A stretch of 64,000 bases of DNA from Epibacterium sp. Ofav1-8. Lineage in GTDB: Bacteria; Pseudomonadota; Alphaproteobacteria; Rhodobacterales; Rhodobacteraceae. A program made the position numbers and the translations under genes. Shown piece after piece: positions 1 through 7,045 of this stretch. The notes beneath the pieces were generated by a model. That model saw only the letters and a list, made by a program, of their open reading frames with translations, did not search any database and was not told where the DNA came from. Location of the stretch: assembly GCF_022348185.1 (NCBI RefSeq), contig NZ_JAKRFD010000002.1:248001-312000 (forward strand), given 5' to 3'. Position 1 is the first letter of the stretch. The number at the start of each line of letters is the position of its first letter.

Positions 1-1
1 A

Positions 2-169
2 AGTGGTCTGGGGCTTTCCTTTGCCAAGGAAATCGTGGAAAGCTATGGCCAGCTTATTACACTGGACAGCACAGTCGGCAGCGGCACCACCTTCTACTTC
101 TCCTTGCCCAACGCGCGGGAGCAGGACGCTGGTGCTGCGGCGACGGCGACATTGGCGGACGCAGTATGA
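2..169 (+). CDS. Sensor histidine kinase, C-terminal fragment (5' end outside window)
   Basis: Only the last 55 residues are in the window. They read SGLGLSFAKEIVESYG followed by a Gly-Ser-Gly-Thr-Thr-Phe strand. This is the G2 box and final strand of a GHKL ATPase domain, the ATP-binding end of a histidine kinase. The stop codon overlaps the start of the next gene by four bases (ATGA), so the pair is translationally coupled and is probably a kinase-regulator operon. The sensory part and any membrane segments lie outside the window, so the signal is unknown. A tail of about 18 Ala/Thr-rich residues follows the catalytic fold. Confidence 0.85.
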   Translation, partial: SGLGLSFAKEIVESYGQLITLDSTVGSGTTFYFSLPNAREQDAGAAATATLADAV

Positions 170-561
170 CCAAGATCCTTGTTATCGACGACAGTCCGGA
201 GGACACCCAGATCCTGTGTCAGCTCTGCGAGCAGATCCCGGGCACCGTGACCACCACCGAAGCCACCGGCAGCGACGGCGTGGCGCGGTTTGCCAAATGG
301 CGCGCGGATTGCGTGCTGCTGGACTATCACCTGGCGGATAACAATGGCCTGTCGGTGCTGGCGGCCCTGAAGGCGCGCGACCCGTTTGTGCCGGTGATCG
401 TGCTCTCGGGACGCGGCAGCGAGGAGCTGGCCGCCGCCGCGATGAAGGCCGGGGCGACCCGCTATCTGACCAAACGCGGCCTGTCGCTGGACATGCTGCG
501 CACGGCGGTGGAGGCGTCAATCCGCTGGATGCAGCACGCGGCGATGATGCGTCAGGGATAA
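166..561 (+). CDS. Single-domain response regulator (CheY-like receiver)
   Basis: The 131-residue protein is one receiver domain with no output domain. The acidic pocket is D9/D10, the phospho-acceptor is D53 in VLLDYHL, the switch Ser is S81 and the conserved Lys is K103. A short helix after K103 closes the domain. It overlaps the upstream kinase gene by four bases, which makes that kinase the likely partner. Regulators of this size act by protein-protein contact, for example in a phosphorelay or on chemotaxis or stress targets, rather than by binding DNA. A GCCCGT/ACGGGC hairpin lies directly after the stop (563-579) but has no T-run. Confidence 0.85.
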   Translation: MTKILVIDDSPEDTQILCQLCEQIPGTVTTTEATGSDGVARFAKWRADCVLLDYHLADNNGLSVLAALKARDPFVPVIVLSGRGSEELAAAAMKAGATRYLTKRGLSLDMLRTAVEASIRWMQHAAMMRQG

Positions 562-673
562 CGCCCGTCGCAAACGGGCACCTCATCCCGGCGAGCCTCC
601 TTTGGCGCGGGGCATATTGCAGAGAAATCAAAGCCTGTATGATCTTCGCGGATCAAACCCGGCCCTCTGGCAC

Positions 674-702
674 AAAAAAAACGGGGCGCAGAACGCCCCG
701 TT
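674..702 (-). terminator. Intrinsic terminator of the solute-binding protein genes
   Basis: A perfect 9-bp stem (AACGGGGCG/CGCCCCGTT) with a 5-base loop is followed on the minus strand by eight T residues. It lies about 100 bp downstream of the stop of the first solute-binding protein gene. Confidence 0.85.
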
Positions 703-802
703 CGTGTTCCAGGTCCGCATGTCATCACCGAATAGGGACGCCCACCGGCCTGACCCGCGCGGCCCGTCAGCGCCAGGGTGCAGCGCTGACGGACCGGGGG
801 GA

Positions 803-1567
803 TCAGCTGCCGAGACCGGCTGCGGAACTCAGCTCGGCGCGGCTCTCGTCCAGAGCGCCGGAGGCCTGCATCTCGTCATAGGCCGCCTGCAACCGTTTGG
901 CGAGCGCGGCACCGCCCTCCGCCTCGAGCGAGATCTGGAGGAAGCCGCCAACGCCCATGATGGCGCTCTCGGTGGAGCCAAGTTGCGCCCGCTCTTCGGC
1001 AGAGAATTCCTGCTCCAGCAGATACTGTCCGACATATTCATCGACGATAAAGGCATCGATGCGCCCGCCCAGCAGCTTGCGGAAGTTGGAGGCATCATCC
1101 TTGGCGGTCTGGGTCTCGATCGACCCGTTTTCCACATTGGCCCAGAACACCGGCGTGTAGGAATAGCCGTGGGTGACACCGATCACCACGTCCTCCAGTT
1201 CGGTGACATCCTCGAATTCCGGCACCGGATTGTCGGTGCGATAGTAGAGCACGTTCCGGTCCAGCGTGAAGGGGCCGACCATCGCCAGACCGGTCTGGTC
1301 GGGGCGCTCGCCCCAGTAGCTCGACGCCTGCACCTGGCCATTGCGGGCCATCTCCAGCGCGCGTTTCCAAGGCATGTATTCGAATTCGACATCGAGGCCG
1401 GCGTGCTCGGCCACGCGGGTCACCAGCCCGTTGACGACACCGTGGTTGGGCAGCGATTCCCCGGTGAAGGGCGCGTATTCACCGGTGGAGATCGTGATGG
1501 TTTCGGCATGGGCCGCCGTGGACAGCGCCACCAGCGCGCCGGTCAGGGTCGCAAGGATATGTTTCAT
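803..1567 (-). CDS. Periplasmic solute-binding protein, family 3 (orphan)
   Basis: The protein has 254 residues. A Sec signal peptide ends near AHA-ET, then comes a SBP_bac_3 fold that begins TISTGEYAPFTGESL and continues with GLVTRVAEHAGLDVEFEYMP. The family delivers amino acids or related polar solutes to an ABC permease, or acts as a periplasmic ligand sensor. The ATG at 1567 is chosen because it starts the signal peptide; the open frame upstream has no export signal. The neighbour at 1650 is a close paralogue of similar length, which indicates tandem duplication. No permease or ATPase gene lies near either one, so the transporter partner, if any, is encoded elsewhere. The ligand cannot be told from sequence. 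Confidence 0.85.
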   Translation of the reverse strand: MKHILATLTGALVALSTAAHAETITISTGEYAPFTGESLPNHGVVNGLVTRVAEHAGLDVEFEYMPWKRALEMARNGQVQASSYWGERPDQTGLAMVGPFTLDRNVLYYRTDNPVPEFEDVTELEDVVIGVTHGYSYTPVFWANVENGSIETQTAKDDASNFRKLLGGRIDAFIVDEYVGQYLLEQEFSAEERAQLGSTESAIMGVGGFLQISLEAEGGAALAKRLQAAYDEMQASGALDESRAELSSAAGLGS

Positions 1568-1649
1568 GAGAGAGGTCTTTCGTTCACAGGATGGGGGAGG
1601 GCGCCGCACGAGGTCAGATGCGGCGCCGGGAGGAGAGGCCGATGGCCCG

Positions 1650-2417
1650 TCAGCTGGACGGGATGCCAGAGGCCGCATTCAGTTCGGTTTTTACCGCGTC
1701 GAGTTCGCCGGATTCGGCCAGCGCGTCATAGGCGGATTGCAGGCGTGCCGCGATGTCGGCGCCGCCTTCGGCTTCGGTCGAGATCTGAAGATAGCCAAGC
1801 GCCTCGGCAACGGGCGTTTCCGATGCCGCGAACTGAGCCACTTCCTCGGGGCTGAAGTTCTGGTTCAGGAGGTCCCAGCCCACCAGTTCATTGATGATGA
1901 AAGCGTCGATGCGCCCCTTTTGCAGCTTCTTGAAGTTGGACAGGTCGTTTGACGCGGTCTGGATCTCGTAGGTGCCATCCTCGCCATGTGCCCAGAACGC
2001 CTCTGTGTAGGGGTAGCCCAGCGTGGCGCCAAAGGTGGTTCCGGCCAGATCGTCCAGCTCGGACCACTCTGGCAGCGGCGCATCGGCGCGGTGGAAAAAG
2101 ACGATGCGGCCGTTGGACACCGGGCCCACTTCGATCAGGCCGCTTTGGTCTGTCAGATCGTTCCAGTAGCTGGCACCGTGCATCTGACCCTGACGGGTGA
2201 GTTCAAGCCCGCGGTTCCACGGCATGTATTCAAAGCTGATCTCGACCCCGGCATCGGCGGCCAGACGTGAAACAAGGCCGTTGACCACACCGCCATTGGG
2301 CAGCGCTTCGCCGGTCATCGGGGCGTATTCGCCGGTGGCAATGCGCAGCGGCTCCGCCATCAGCGGCGCGGTCATGGTGGCGAGGGCAAGGCCGAGGGCG
2401 CTCAGGGTTGTCTTCAT
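1650..2417 (-). CDS. Periplasmic solute-binding protein, family 3 (tandem paralogue)
   Basis: The protein has 255 residues, with a signal peptide (MKTTLSALGLALATMTAPLMA) followed by the family 3 fold. It shares with its downstream neighbour the blocks ATGEYAPMTGEALPNGGVVNGLVSRLA, FEYMPW and ASYW, and the late block LQISTEAEGGADIAARLQSAYD. The ATG at 2417 is preceded by a good Shine-Dalgarno (GGAG, 8 bases upstream). It is the first gene of a two-gene minus-strand unit with 82 bp between the genes. As with its neighbour, no ABC permease or ATPase is adjacent. The differences in the ligand lobes suggest that the pair have diverged in ligand. Confidence 0.85.
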   Translation of the reverse strand: MKTTLSALGLALATMTAPLMAEPLRIATGEYAPMTGEALPNGGVVNGLVSRLAADAGVEISFEYMPWNRGLELTRQGQMHGASYWNDLTDQSGLIEVGPVSNGRIVFFHRADAPLPEWSELDDLAGTTFGATLGYPYTEAFWAHGEDGTYEIQTASNDLSNFKKLQKGRIDAFIINELVGWDLLNQNFSPEEVAQFAASETPVAEALGYLQISTEAEGGADIAARLQSAYDALAESGELDAVKTELNAASGIPSS

Positions 2418-2834
2418 GTCGTCTACTCCGGAGGTGGATTGTCGCAAAAACGGGTTTGGCGAAAGTCTCCCCCCAGATCCCTAACCGGCGGTTACCGGGG
2501 CAGGGGGGCAGCCGGGGATTTTTGTGCGGATTTGATTCGAGTGACGCGCCGCTTTGATGCCGGGACAGCGCCGGAGGGTTGCACGCAGCGAATGGCTGCC
2601 TATTCAATAATGCAAACTTGGGTGGTTGAAATTGATCGTGCAAAACCCCAGTGGCACGATGTGCTAGGCGGAAAAGTGCCATAATTACAGCGCTCTCCGC
2701 GATGTGAACTGACCCGTTCAGCTGGGTCGACTTTCAAGTCCTGTTCCCGAAATTCTTACATGATAGCTCAGGGTCCAGTCGGATCCGGGGATGGAGGATG
2801 GCCGACTGTAAATCGACTTTAGGAGACTCAGATC
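2418..2834. other. Divergent intergenic region between solute-binding genes and porin
   Basis: This 417-bp region has no credible gene and should hold two divergent promoters. An AT-richer core lies at about 2600-2690. Inside it is a perfect 7-bp inverted repeat, ATCGTGC (2635-2641) and GCACGAT (2654-2660), separated by 12 bases; it could be an operator. A porin ribosome-binding site (AGGAG) lies just before 2835. Confidence 0.5.
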
Positions 2835-3953
2835 ATGAGCACCAAAACCCTTGCGGCGGGCTCCAGCGCGCTCGCGCTGACAGCCCTCCTCGCCGCTCCC
2901 GCCGTTGCGGGCCCCACCTACACCTCGGACAATGGTGGCACCTTCCGCTGGTACGGCCAGCTCAACCTGACCTATCAGGGCTATGACGATGGCCAGGAAG
3001 ACTACAACCGCTTCCTCGACAACGGCAACTCCGGGTCCCGCGTCGGCTTCTGGCTGGAGCAGCCCTTTGGCGAGAACACCCTGAAATTCCGCTTTGAAAC
3101 CTCGCTGTCGCTGCGCTCGACAGATGGTGTCGATCAGAACGGGCAGGGCGACATCACCGACTGGACCCGCAGCGACCTGCGCCACGTCGACCTGCAATGG
3201 CACACCCCGCGCTACGGTACCTTCTCCATCGGTCAGGGCTCGATGGCGGCGGATGGCGCCACCGGGATCGACCTCTCCGGCACCGGTGTGGCGGCGAATA
3301 CCTCCGTGGCGGATGCCGCCGGTGGCTACTTCCTGCGCAGCAGCACCGGCGCGCTGACCGGGATCGAGATCGGCGATGTCTTTGCGACCTTTGACGGCTC
3401 CCGCCGGGGCCGGGTGCGCTATGACTCGCCCGAATTCGCCGGGTTCACCGTCTCTGCGTCCTATGGTGAGGACATCCTGACCGAGGATGCCGACACCGAG
3501 CAGTATGACATCGCCCTGAACTACGAAAACGAGGATCTTGGCGATTTCACCGTGGCCGGTGCCCTGGCCGTGAGCTGGACCGACAAGGGCGGTTCCGACA
3601 CGCGGGACACCATCGCCTCCGCCGCGGTTCTGCACGAGCCGACCGGCCTTTCGCTGAGCGCCGCCACCGGCGACCGCGACACCGGCGGCAACTATGGCTA
3701 CGTCAAGCTGGGCTACACCGCGAACCTGGTCTCCGTCGGCGCCACCTCCTTCTCGGTGGACTATTATGACGGCTCCGATCTGGTCTCTGTCAACGACAGC
3801 GCGGAATCCTTCGGGATCGCGGCGGTGCAGAAATTCGACCGCCAGAACATCGAAGCCTATGTCGCCTACCGCGAGTATTCCTACGATGACACTTCGGCGA
3901 CCACCTATCAGGACGGGTCTGCCGTTCTGGCCGGTGCCCGCTGGAAGTTCTGA
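2835..3953 (+). CDS. Outer-membrane porin
   Basis: The 372-residue protein has a signal peptide of about 25 residues cut after APAVA-G. The rest alternates beta strands rich in Gly, Tyr and Asp, including an early strand GGTFRWYGQLNLTYQGYDD. It ends in ARWKF, with the terminal Phe typical of outer-membrane barrel proteins recognised by the BAM machinery. It resembles the 16-stranded general porins of Rhodobacterales, which let small hydrophilic solutes diffuse across the outer membrane. An AGGAG ribosome-binding site supports the start. The gene stands alone between its own promoter region and a strong terminator-like hairpin. Regulation is probably osmotic or nutritional, as usual for porins, but nothing in the sequence proves that. 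Confidence 0.9.
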   Translation: MSTKTLAAGSSALALTALLAAPAVAGPTYTSDNGGTFRWYGQLNLTYQGYDDGQEDYNRFLDNGNSGSRVGFWLEQPFGENTLKFRFETSLSLRSTDGVDQNGQGDITDWTRSDLRHVDLQWHTPRYGTFSIGQGSMAADGATGIDLSGTGVAANTSVADAAGGYFLRSSTGALTGIEIGDVFATFDGSRRGRVRYDSPEFAGFTVSASYGEDILTEDADTEQYDIALNYENEDLGDFTVAGALAVSWTDKGGSDTRDTIASAAVLHEPTGLSLSAATGDRDTGGNYGYVKLGYTANLVSVGATSFSVDYYDGSDLVSVNDSAESFGIAAVQKFDRQNIEAYVAYREYSYDDTSATTYQDGSAVLAGARWKF

Positions 3954-4054
3954 GCAGAACATGTCAAGAGCGGTGCTCTGAATACGGGTTACCGGGCCGG
4001 GTGAGGGTTTTTACCTCGTGACCCGTGACTGGTTCGGTTGTCCGCATCACGCTG

Positions 4055-4083
4055 CGCCCCCCGGCTCCTCCCGGGGGGCGTTT
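4055..4083 (+). terminator. Intrinsic terminator after the porin
   Basis: A perfect 10-bp GC stem (CGCCCCCCGG/CCGGGGGGCG) with a 6-base loop is followed by TTTGC. The T-run is short but the stem is very strong. Confidence 0.65.
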
Positions 4084-4259
4084 GCATGTGGTCTGCGGCC
4101 TTCACGGCGTAAAAACGGGGGGAAAGCGCCGGTTTGGGGCGCTTCATGGGCGGATCGGGGCGGATGCCTCTTGCACCGCGCCGCGCGGGCCAATAGAAGG
4201 CCACAAATTGTCTGGGGGCGGAGCCTGCGCGCGCGCCCCGAATCTCTATGGGGAATATG

Positions 4260-5591
4260 ATGCAGGTCACTGAAACTCTGAACGAAGGTCTGAAGCGCGG
4301 CTACGCGATCACCATTCCGGCAACCGAGCTGGAAGAGAAGGTCAACGCGAAACTGGCCGAAGCGCAACCCGAGATCGAGATGAAGGGCTTCCGCAAGGGC
4401 AAGGTTCCGATGCCGCTTCTGAAAAAGCAGTTCGGTCCGCGCCTGATGGGCGAAGTCATGCAGGAAGCTGTCGATGGTGCGATGAACAAGCACTTCGAAG
4501 ATTCCGGCGACCGTCCGGCGTTGCAGCCCGACGTCAAGATGACCAACGAAGACTGGAAAGAGGGCGACGACGTCAACGTCGAGATGTCCTATGAGGCGCT
4601 GCCCGAGATCCCCGAGGTCGACGTGTCCGGCGTCGAGCTGGAAAAGCTGGTTGTCAAAGCCGAAGACGAAGCCGTGACCGAGGCGCTGGAAAACCTCGCG
4701 TCCTCCGCACAGGAATTCGAAGCCCGCGAAGAGGGTGCCGCATCCGAGGATGGCGATCAGGTCGTGATCGACTTTGTCGGCAAGGTTGACGGCGAAGCGT
4801 TCGAAGGCGGTTCCGCCGAGGATTACCCGCTGACGCTGGGCTCCAACTCCTTCATCCCCGGCTTCGAAGAGCAGCTGGTCGGCGTGAAGTCCGGTGAGGA
4901 AAAAGACGTCACCGTGACCTTCCCCGAAGAGTATGGCGCAGAGCACCTCGCGGGCAAGGAAGCCGTGTTCTCCTGCACCATCAAAGAGGTCAAAGCCCCC
5001 AAAGCGGCCGAGATCAACGACGAGCTGGCCAAGAAATTCGGTGCCGAGGATCTGGACCAGCTGAAAGGTCAGATCTCCGAGCGTCTCGAAGCAGAATATG
5101 CCGGTGCCGCCCGTCAGGTGATGAAGCGTGCCGCCCTCGACGCGCTGGCCGATCTGGTCTCCTTCGACCTGCCGCCGAGCCTGGTTGAGGCCGAAGCCAA
5201 GCAGATCGCACACCAGCTGTGGCACGAGGAAAACCCGGACGTGCAGGGCCACGACCACCCGGAAATCGAGCCCACCGACGAGCACAACAAGCTGGCCGAG
5301 CGCCGCGTGCGCCTGGGTCTGCTCCTCGCCGAAATGGGTCAGAAAGCCGAAGTCGAAGTGACCGACCAGGAAATGACCCAGGCGATCATGCAGCAGGCAC
5401 GCCAGTACCCGGGCCAGGAACGTCAGTTCTTTGAGTTCATCCAGCAGAACGCCCAGATGCAGCAGCAGCTGCGCGCGCCGATCTTCGAAGACAAGGTCAT
5501 CGACTTGGTATTCGATCAGGCGAAGGTCTCCGAGAAGGAAGTCTCCAAGGAAGACCTGCAAAAAGCCGTCGAGGCGCTGGAAGAAGAATAA
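4260..5591 (+). CDS. tig: Trigger factor, ribosome-bound chaperone and peptidyl-prolyl isomerase
   Basis: The 443-residue protein binds at the ribosomal exit tunnel and shields nascent chains. The N-terminal ribosome-binding domain carries the signature GFRKGKVP (residues 43-50). An FKBP-type isomerase domain follows at about 155-245 ([20 protein letters not shown], then [10 protein letters not shown]). The rest is the helical C-terminal substrate cradle, ending in an acidic EALEEE tail. Two adjacent ATG codons (4257 and 4260) follow a GGGGA; 4260 gives the usual MQVTETL start. It is monocistronic, with a terminator directly downstream. Length and domain order match the family. Confidence 0.95.
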   Translation: MQVTETLNEGLKRGYAITIPATELEEKVNAKLAEAQPEIEMKGFRKGKVPMPLLKKQFGPRLMGEVMQEAVDGAMNKHFEDSGDRPALQPDVKMTNEDWKEGDDVNVEMSYEALPEIPEVDVSGVELEKLVVKAEDEAVTEALENLASSAQEFEAREEGAASEDGDQVVIDFVGKVDGEAFEGGSAEDYPLTLGSNSFIPGFEEQLVGVKSGEEKDVTVTFPEEYGAEHLAGKEAVFSCTIKEVKAPKAAEINDELAKKFGAEDLDQLKGQISERLEAEYAGAARQVMKRAALDALADLVSFDLPPSLVEAEAKQIAHQLWHEENPDVQGHDHPEIEPTDEHNKLAERRVRLGLLLAEMGQKAEVEVTDQEMTQAIMQQARQYPGQERQFFEFIQQNAQMQQQLRAPIFEDKVIDLVFDQAKVSEKEVSKEDLQKAVEALEEE

Positions 5592-5614
5592 TCTCTTCCT
5601 CTTTGAGTTTTTGG

Positions 5615-5646
5615 AAAGAGCCGTCCGGTCCGGGCGGCTCTTTTTC
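5615..5646 (+). terminator. Intrinsic terminator of tig
   Basis: The stem AAAGAGCCG/CGGCTCTTT extends inward through TCC/GGG and is followed by five T residues, about 25 bp after the tig stop. Confidence 0.9.
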
Positions 5647-5675
5647 TTTGGGCGACGGGTGCGTTGGCGCGGATT

Positions 5676-5777
5676 TTAGCGCGCGCGACCTTTGCCGCGG
5701 AGGCTGCGAATCATCTGGTCGCGCAGTTCGGCGCGGTTGCGGTTTTGGGCCAGATATCTGCAACTGAGACCTTTCAT
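5676..5777 (-). CDS. Possible 33-residue basic protein
   Basis: The short open frame begins ATG AAA GGT and ends TAA. It encodes MKGLSCRYLAQNRNRAELRD and then QMIRSLRGKGRAR. The composition is strongly basic and helical, with C/G mostly in the third codon position as in neighbouring genes. That is what makes it look coding. The Shine-Dalgarno is weak and I do not recognise the family. It lies in the gap between the tig terminator and the diguanylate cyclase, on the opposite strand. It may equally be chance. Confidence 0.3.
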   Translation of the reverse strand: MKGLSCRYLAQNRNRAELRDQMIRSLRGKGRAR

Positions 5778-6032
5778 GCTTGAAAATATTCATTTGCTTC
5801 AACCATTTGGTGCGATTTTGTCTAATTCATTCAATTTTTTAGAGAAACCGCCCCAAACGGTGGGGGGCATCAATTTGCAGGTCGTGCCATTGCGGGGAAG
5901 GCATCGTTTTTTTCCCCTCATCGCCTGTCGGATTGGGGCTTTTCCTTTGCCCGCGAAAAAATCAAAAGTCGTCGATATAAAAAAATTTCAAGGCAGCGCC
6001 TTCAAACGCATAAATCGTATCGGGACAGATCC

Positions 6033-6974
6033 ATGCCAACGACCAGGATTCAGCGCCGCGTGAATATCCTTCTTGGGGCCAGCGTTGCCCTCATTTGTGC
6101 GGGTATGGTTGTGGTCAACCTGTCGCGCGGGACCTACCCGATGGCGGCCATTCTGGCGCTTGTGGTGCTGATCCTGGTGCTCGACCTCGTTGCGGCGCTG
6201 CGCCTGCAACGGCTGCCTGTCTCGATCAACCTTGTGCTCTGCCTGATCGGGGCGGCGATCGTGCTGGGGATCTGGCTGATCGGGCCGGAGACCGGTTTCT
6301 ATGCCTTCCCGGCCGTGATCGGTGCCTTTCTGGTGTCGCGTGGCCTGTTCCCGCTGGTGTTCTCGCTGATCTTCTGCGGCGGGGTTGTTTCCATGACGCT
6401 GTTCTCTGGTGGCGATTGGCCCTTTGCCATGCGGCTCTTCTTTGCGCTCAGCCTGTGCCTTGCCTTCCTGTGGTATGCCGCAATCCGCATCGACGAAGCG
6501 CAGAACCAGCTGGTCAGCGGCTGTATCCGCGATCCCCTGACCGGATGTTTCAACCGGCGCCACCTGGAGGCGGTGATCGAAATCGAGGATCTGTCCGACG
6601 CAGCCCTGATCCTGTTTGACCTCGACGATTTCAAGAGCGTCAACGACAACCTCGGCCATCCCACCGGCGACTATGTGCTGAAAGCGGTGACGATGCTGGT
6701 GCAGCAGGAACTGAGCCCCGGTGATCTCCTGTTCCGGCTGGGCGGCGAGGAGTTTCTGGTGTTGCGGCCGTGCGGGGATCTGGCATCGGCACGCACGCTT
6801 GCCGAACAATGCCGCGCACAGCTCGAAGGCTCCGGCATTCTGAAGATGCGCCGGATCACCGCCACGTTCAGCTGCGCCGCCATCGCAGGGCAGGCCGATC
6901 TGATGCCAGCGCTGTGCCGGGCGGATGTGATGCTGCTCAGAGCCAAGCGCGACGGCCGCAACCGGGTCGCCTGA
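6033..6974 (+). CDS. Membrane-bound diguanylate cyclase (GGDEF domain)
   Basis: The first ~155 of 313 residues hold about five to six hydrophobic segments (near 10-30, 37-57, 65-85, 90-125 and 132-150). A GGDEF domain follows, starting at DPLTGCFNRR and carrying the catalytic loop GGEEF at 237-241. Such proteins make the second messenger cyclic-di-GMP, which favours attachment over swimming. The usual inhibitory I-site (RxxD, ten residues before the loop) reads SPGD here, so product feedback is probably lost. No EAL domain is present. It stands alone on the plus strand, preceded by an AT-rich stretch that likely holds its promoter. Confidence 0.9.
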   Translation: MPTTRIQRRVNILLGASVALICAGMVVVNLSRGTYPMAAILALVVLILVLDLVAALRLQRLPVSINLVLCLIGAAIVLGIWLIGPETGFYAFPAVIGAFLVSRGLFPLVFSLIFCGGVVSMTLFSGGDWPFAMRLFFALSLCLAFLWYAAIRIDEAQNQLVSGCIRDPLTGCFNRRHLEAVIEIEDLSDAALILFDLDDFKSVNDNLGHPTGDYVLKAVTMLVQQELSPGDLLFRLGGEEFLVLRPCGDLASARTLAEQCRAQLEGSGILKMRRITATFSCAAIAGQADLMPALCRADVMLLRAKRDGRNRVA

Positions 6975-6981
6975 CGCAAAA

Positions 6982-7011
6982 GGGCCGCCCCGATGTGCGC
7001 CGGGGCGGCCC
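6982..7011. terminator. Bidirectional terminator between convergent genes
   Basis: A 10-bp perfect stem (GGGCCGCCCC/GGGGCGGCCC) lies just after the diguanylate cyclase stop and 35 bp from the end of the convergent phosphodiesterase gene. A-rich sequence on the left and CATTT on the right suit weak termination in both directions. Confidence 0.6.
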
Positions 7012-7045
7012 CATTTGACCTGTCAGCCGCGGTGTCTGGCCGCGA

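Noticed and set aside
602-1855. 417-residue plus-strand open frame
   Set aside because: It lies opposite the two solute-binding protein genes; its sequence is a GC-codon mirror with no family features.
2718-3962. 414-residue minus-strand frame opposite the porin
   Set aside because: The porin has a signal peptide, ribosome-binding site and terminal Phe; the antisense frame has only low-complexity Gly/Val/Asp repeats.
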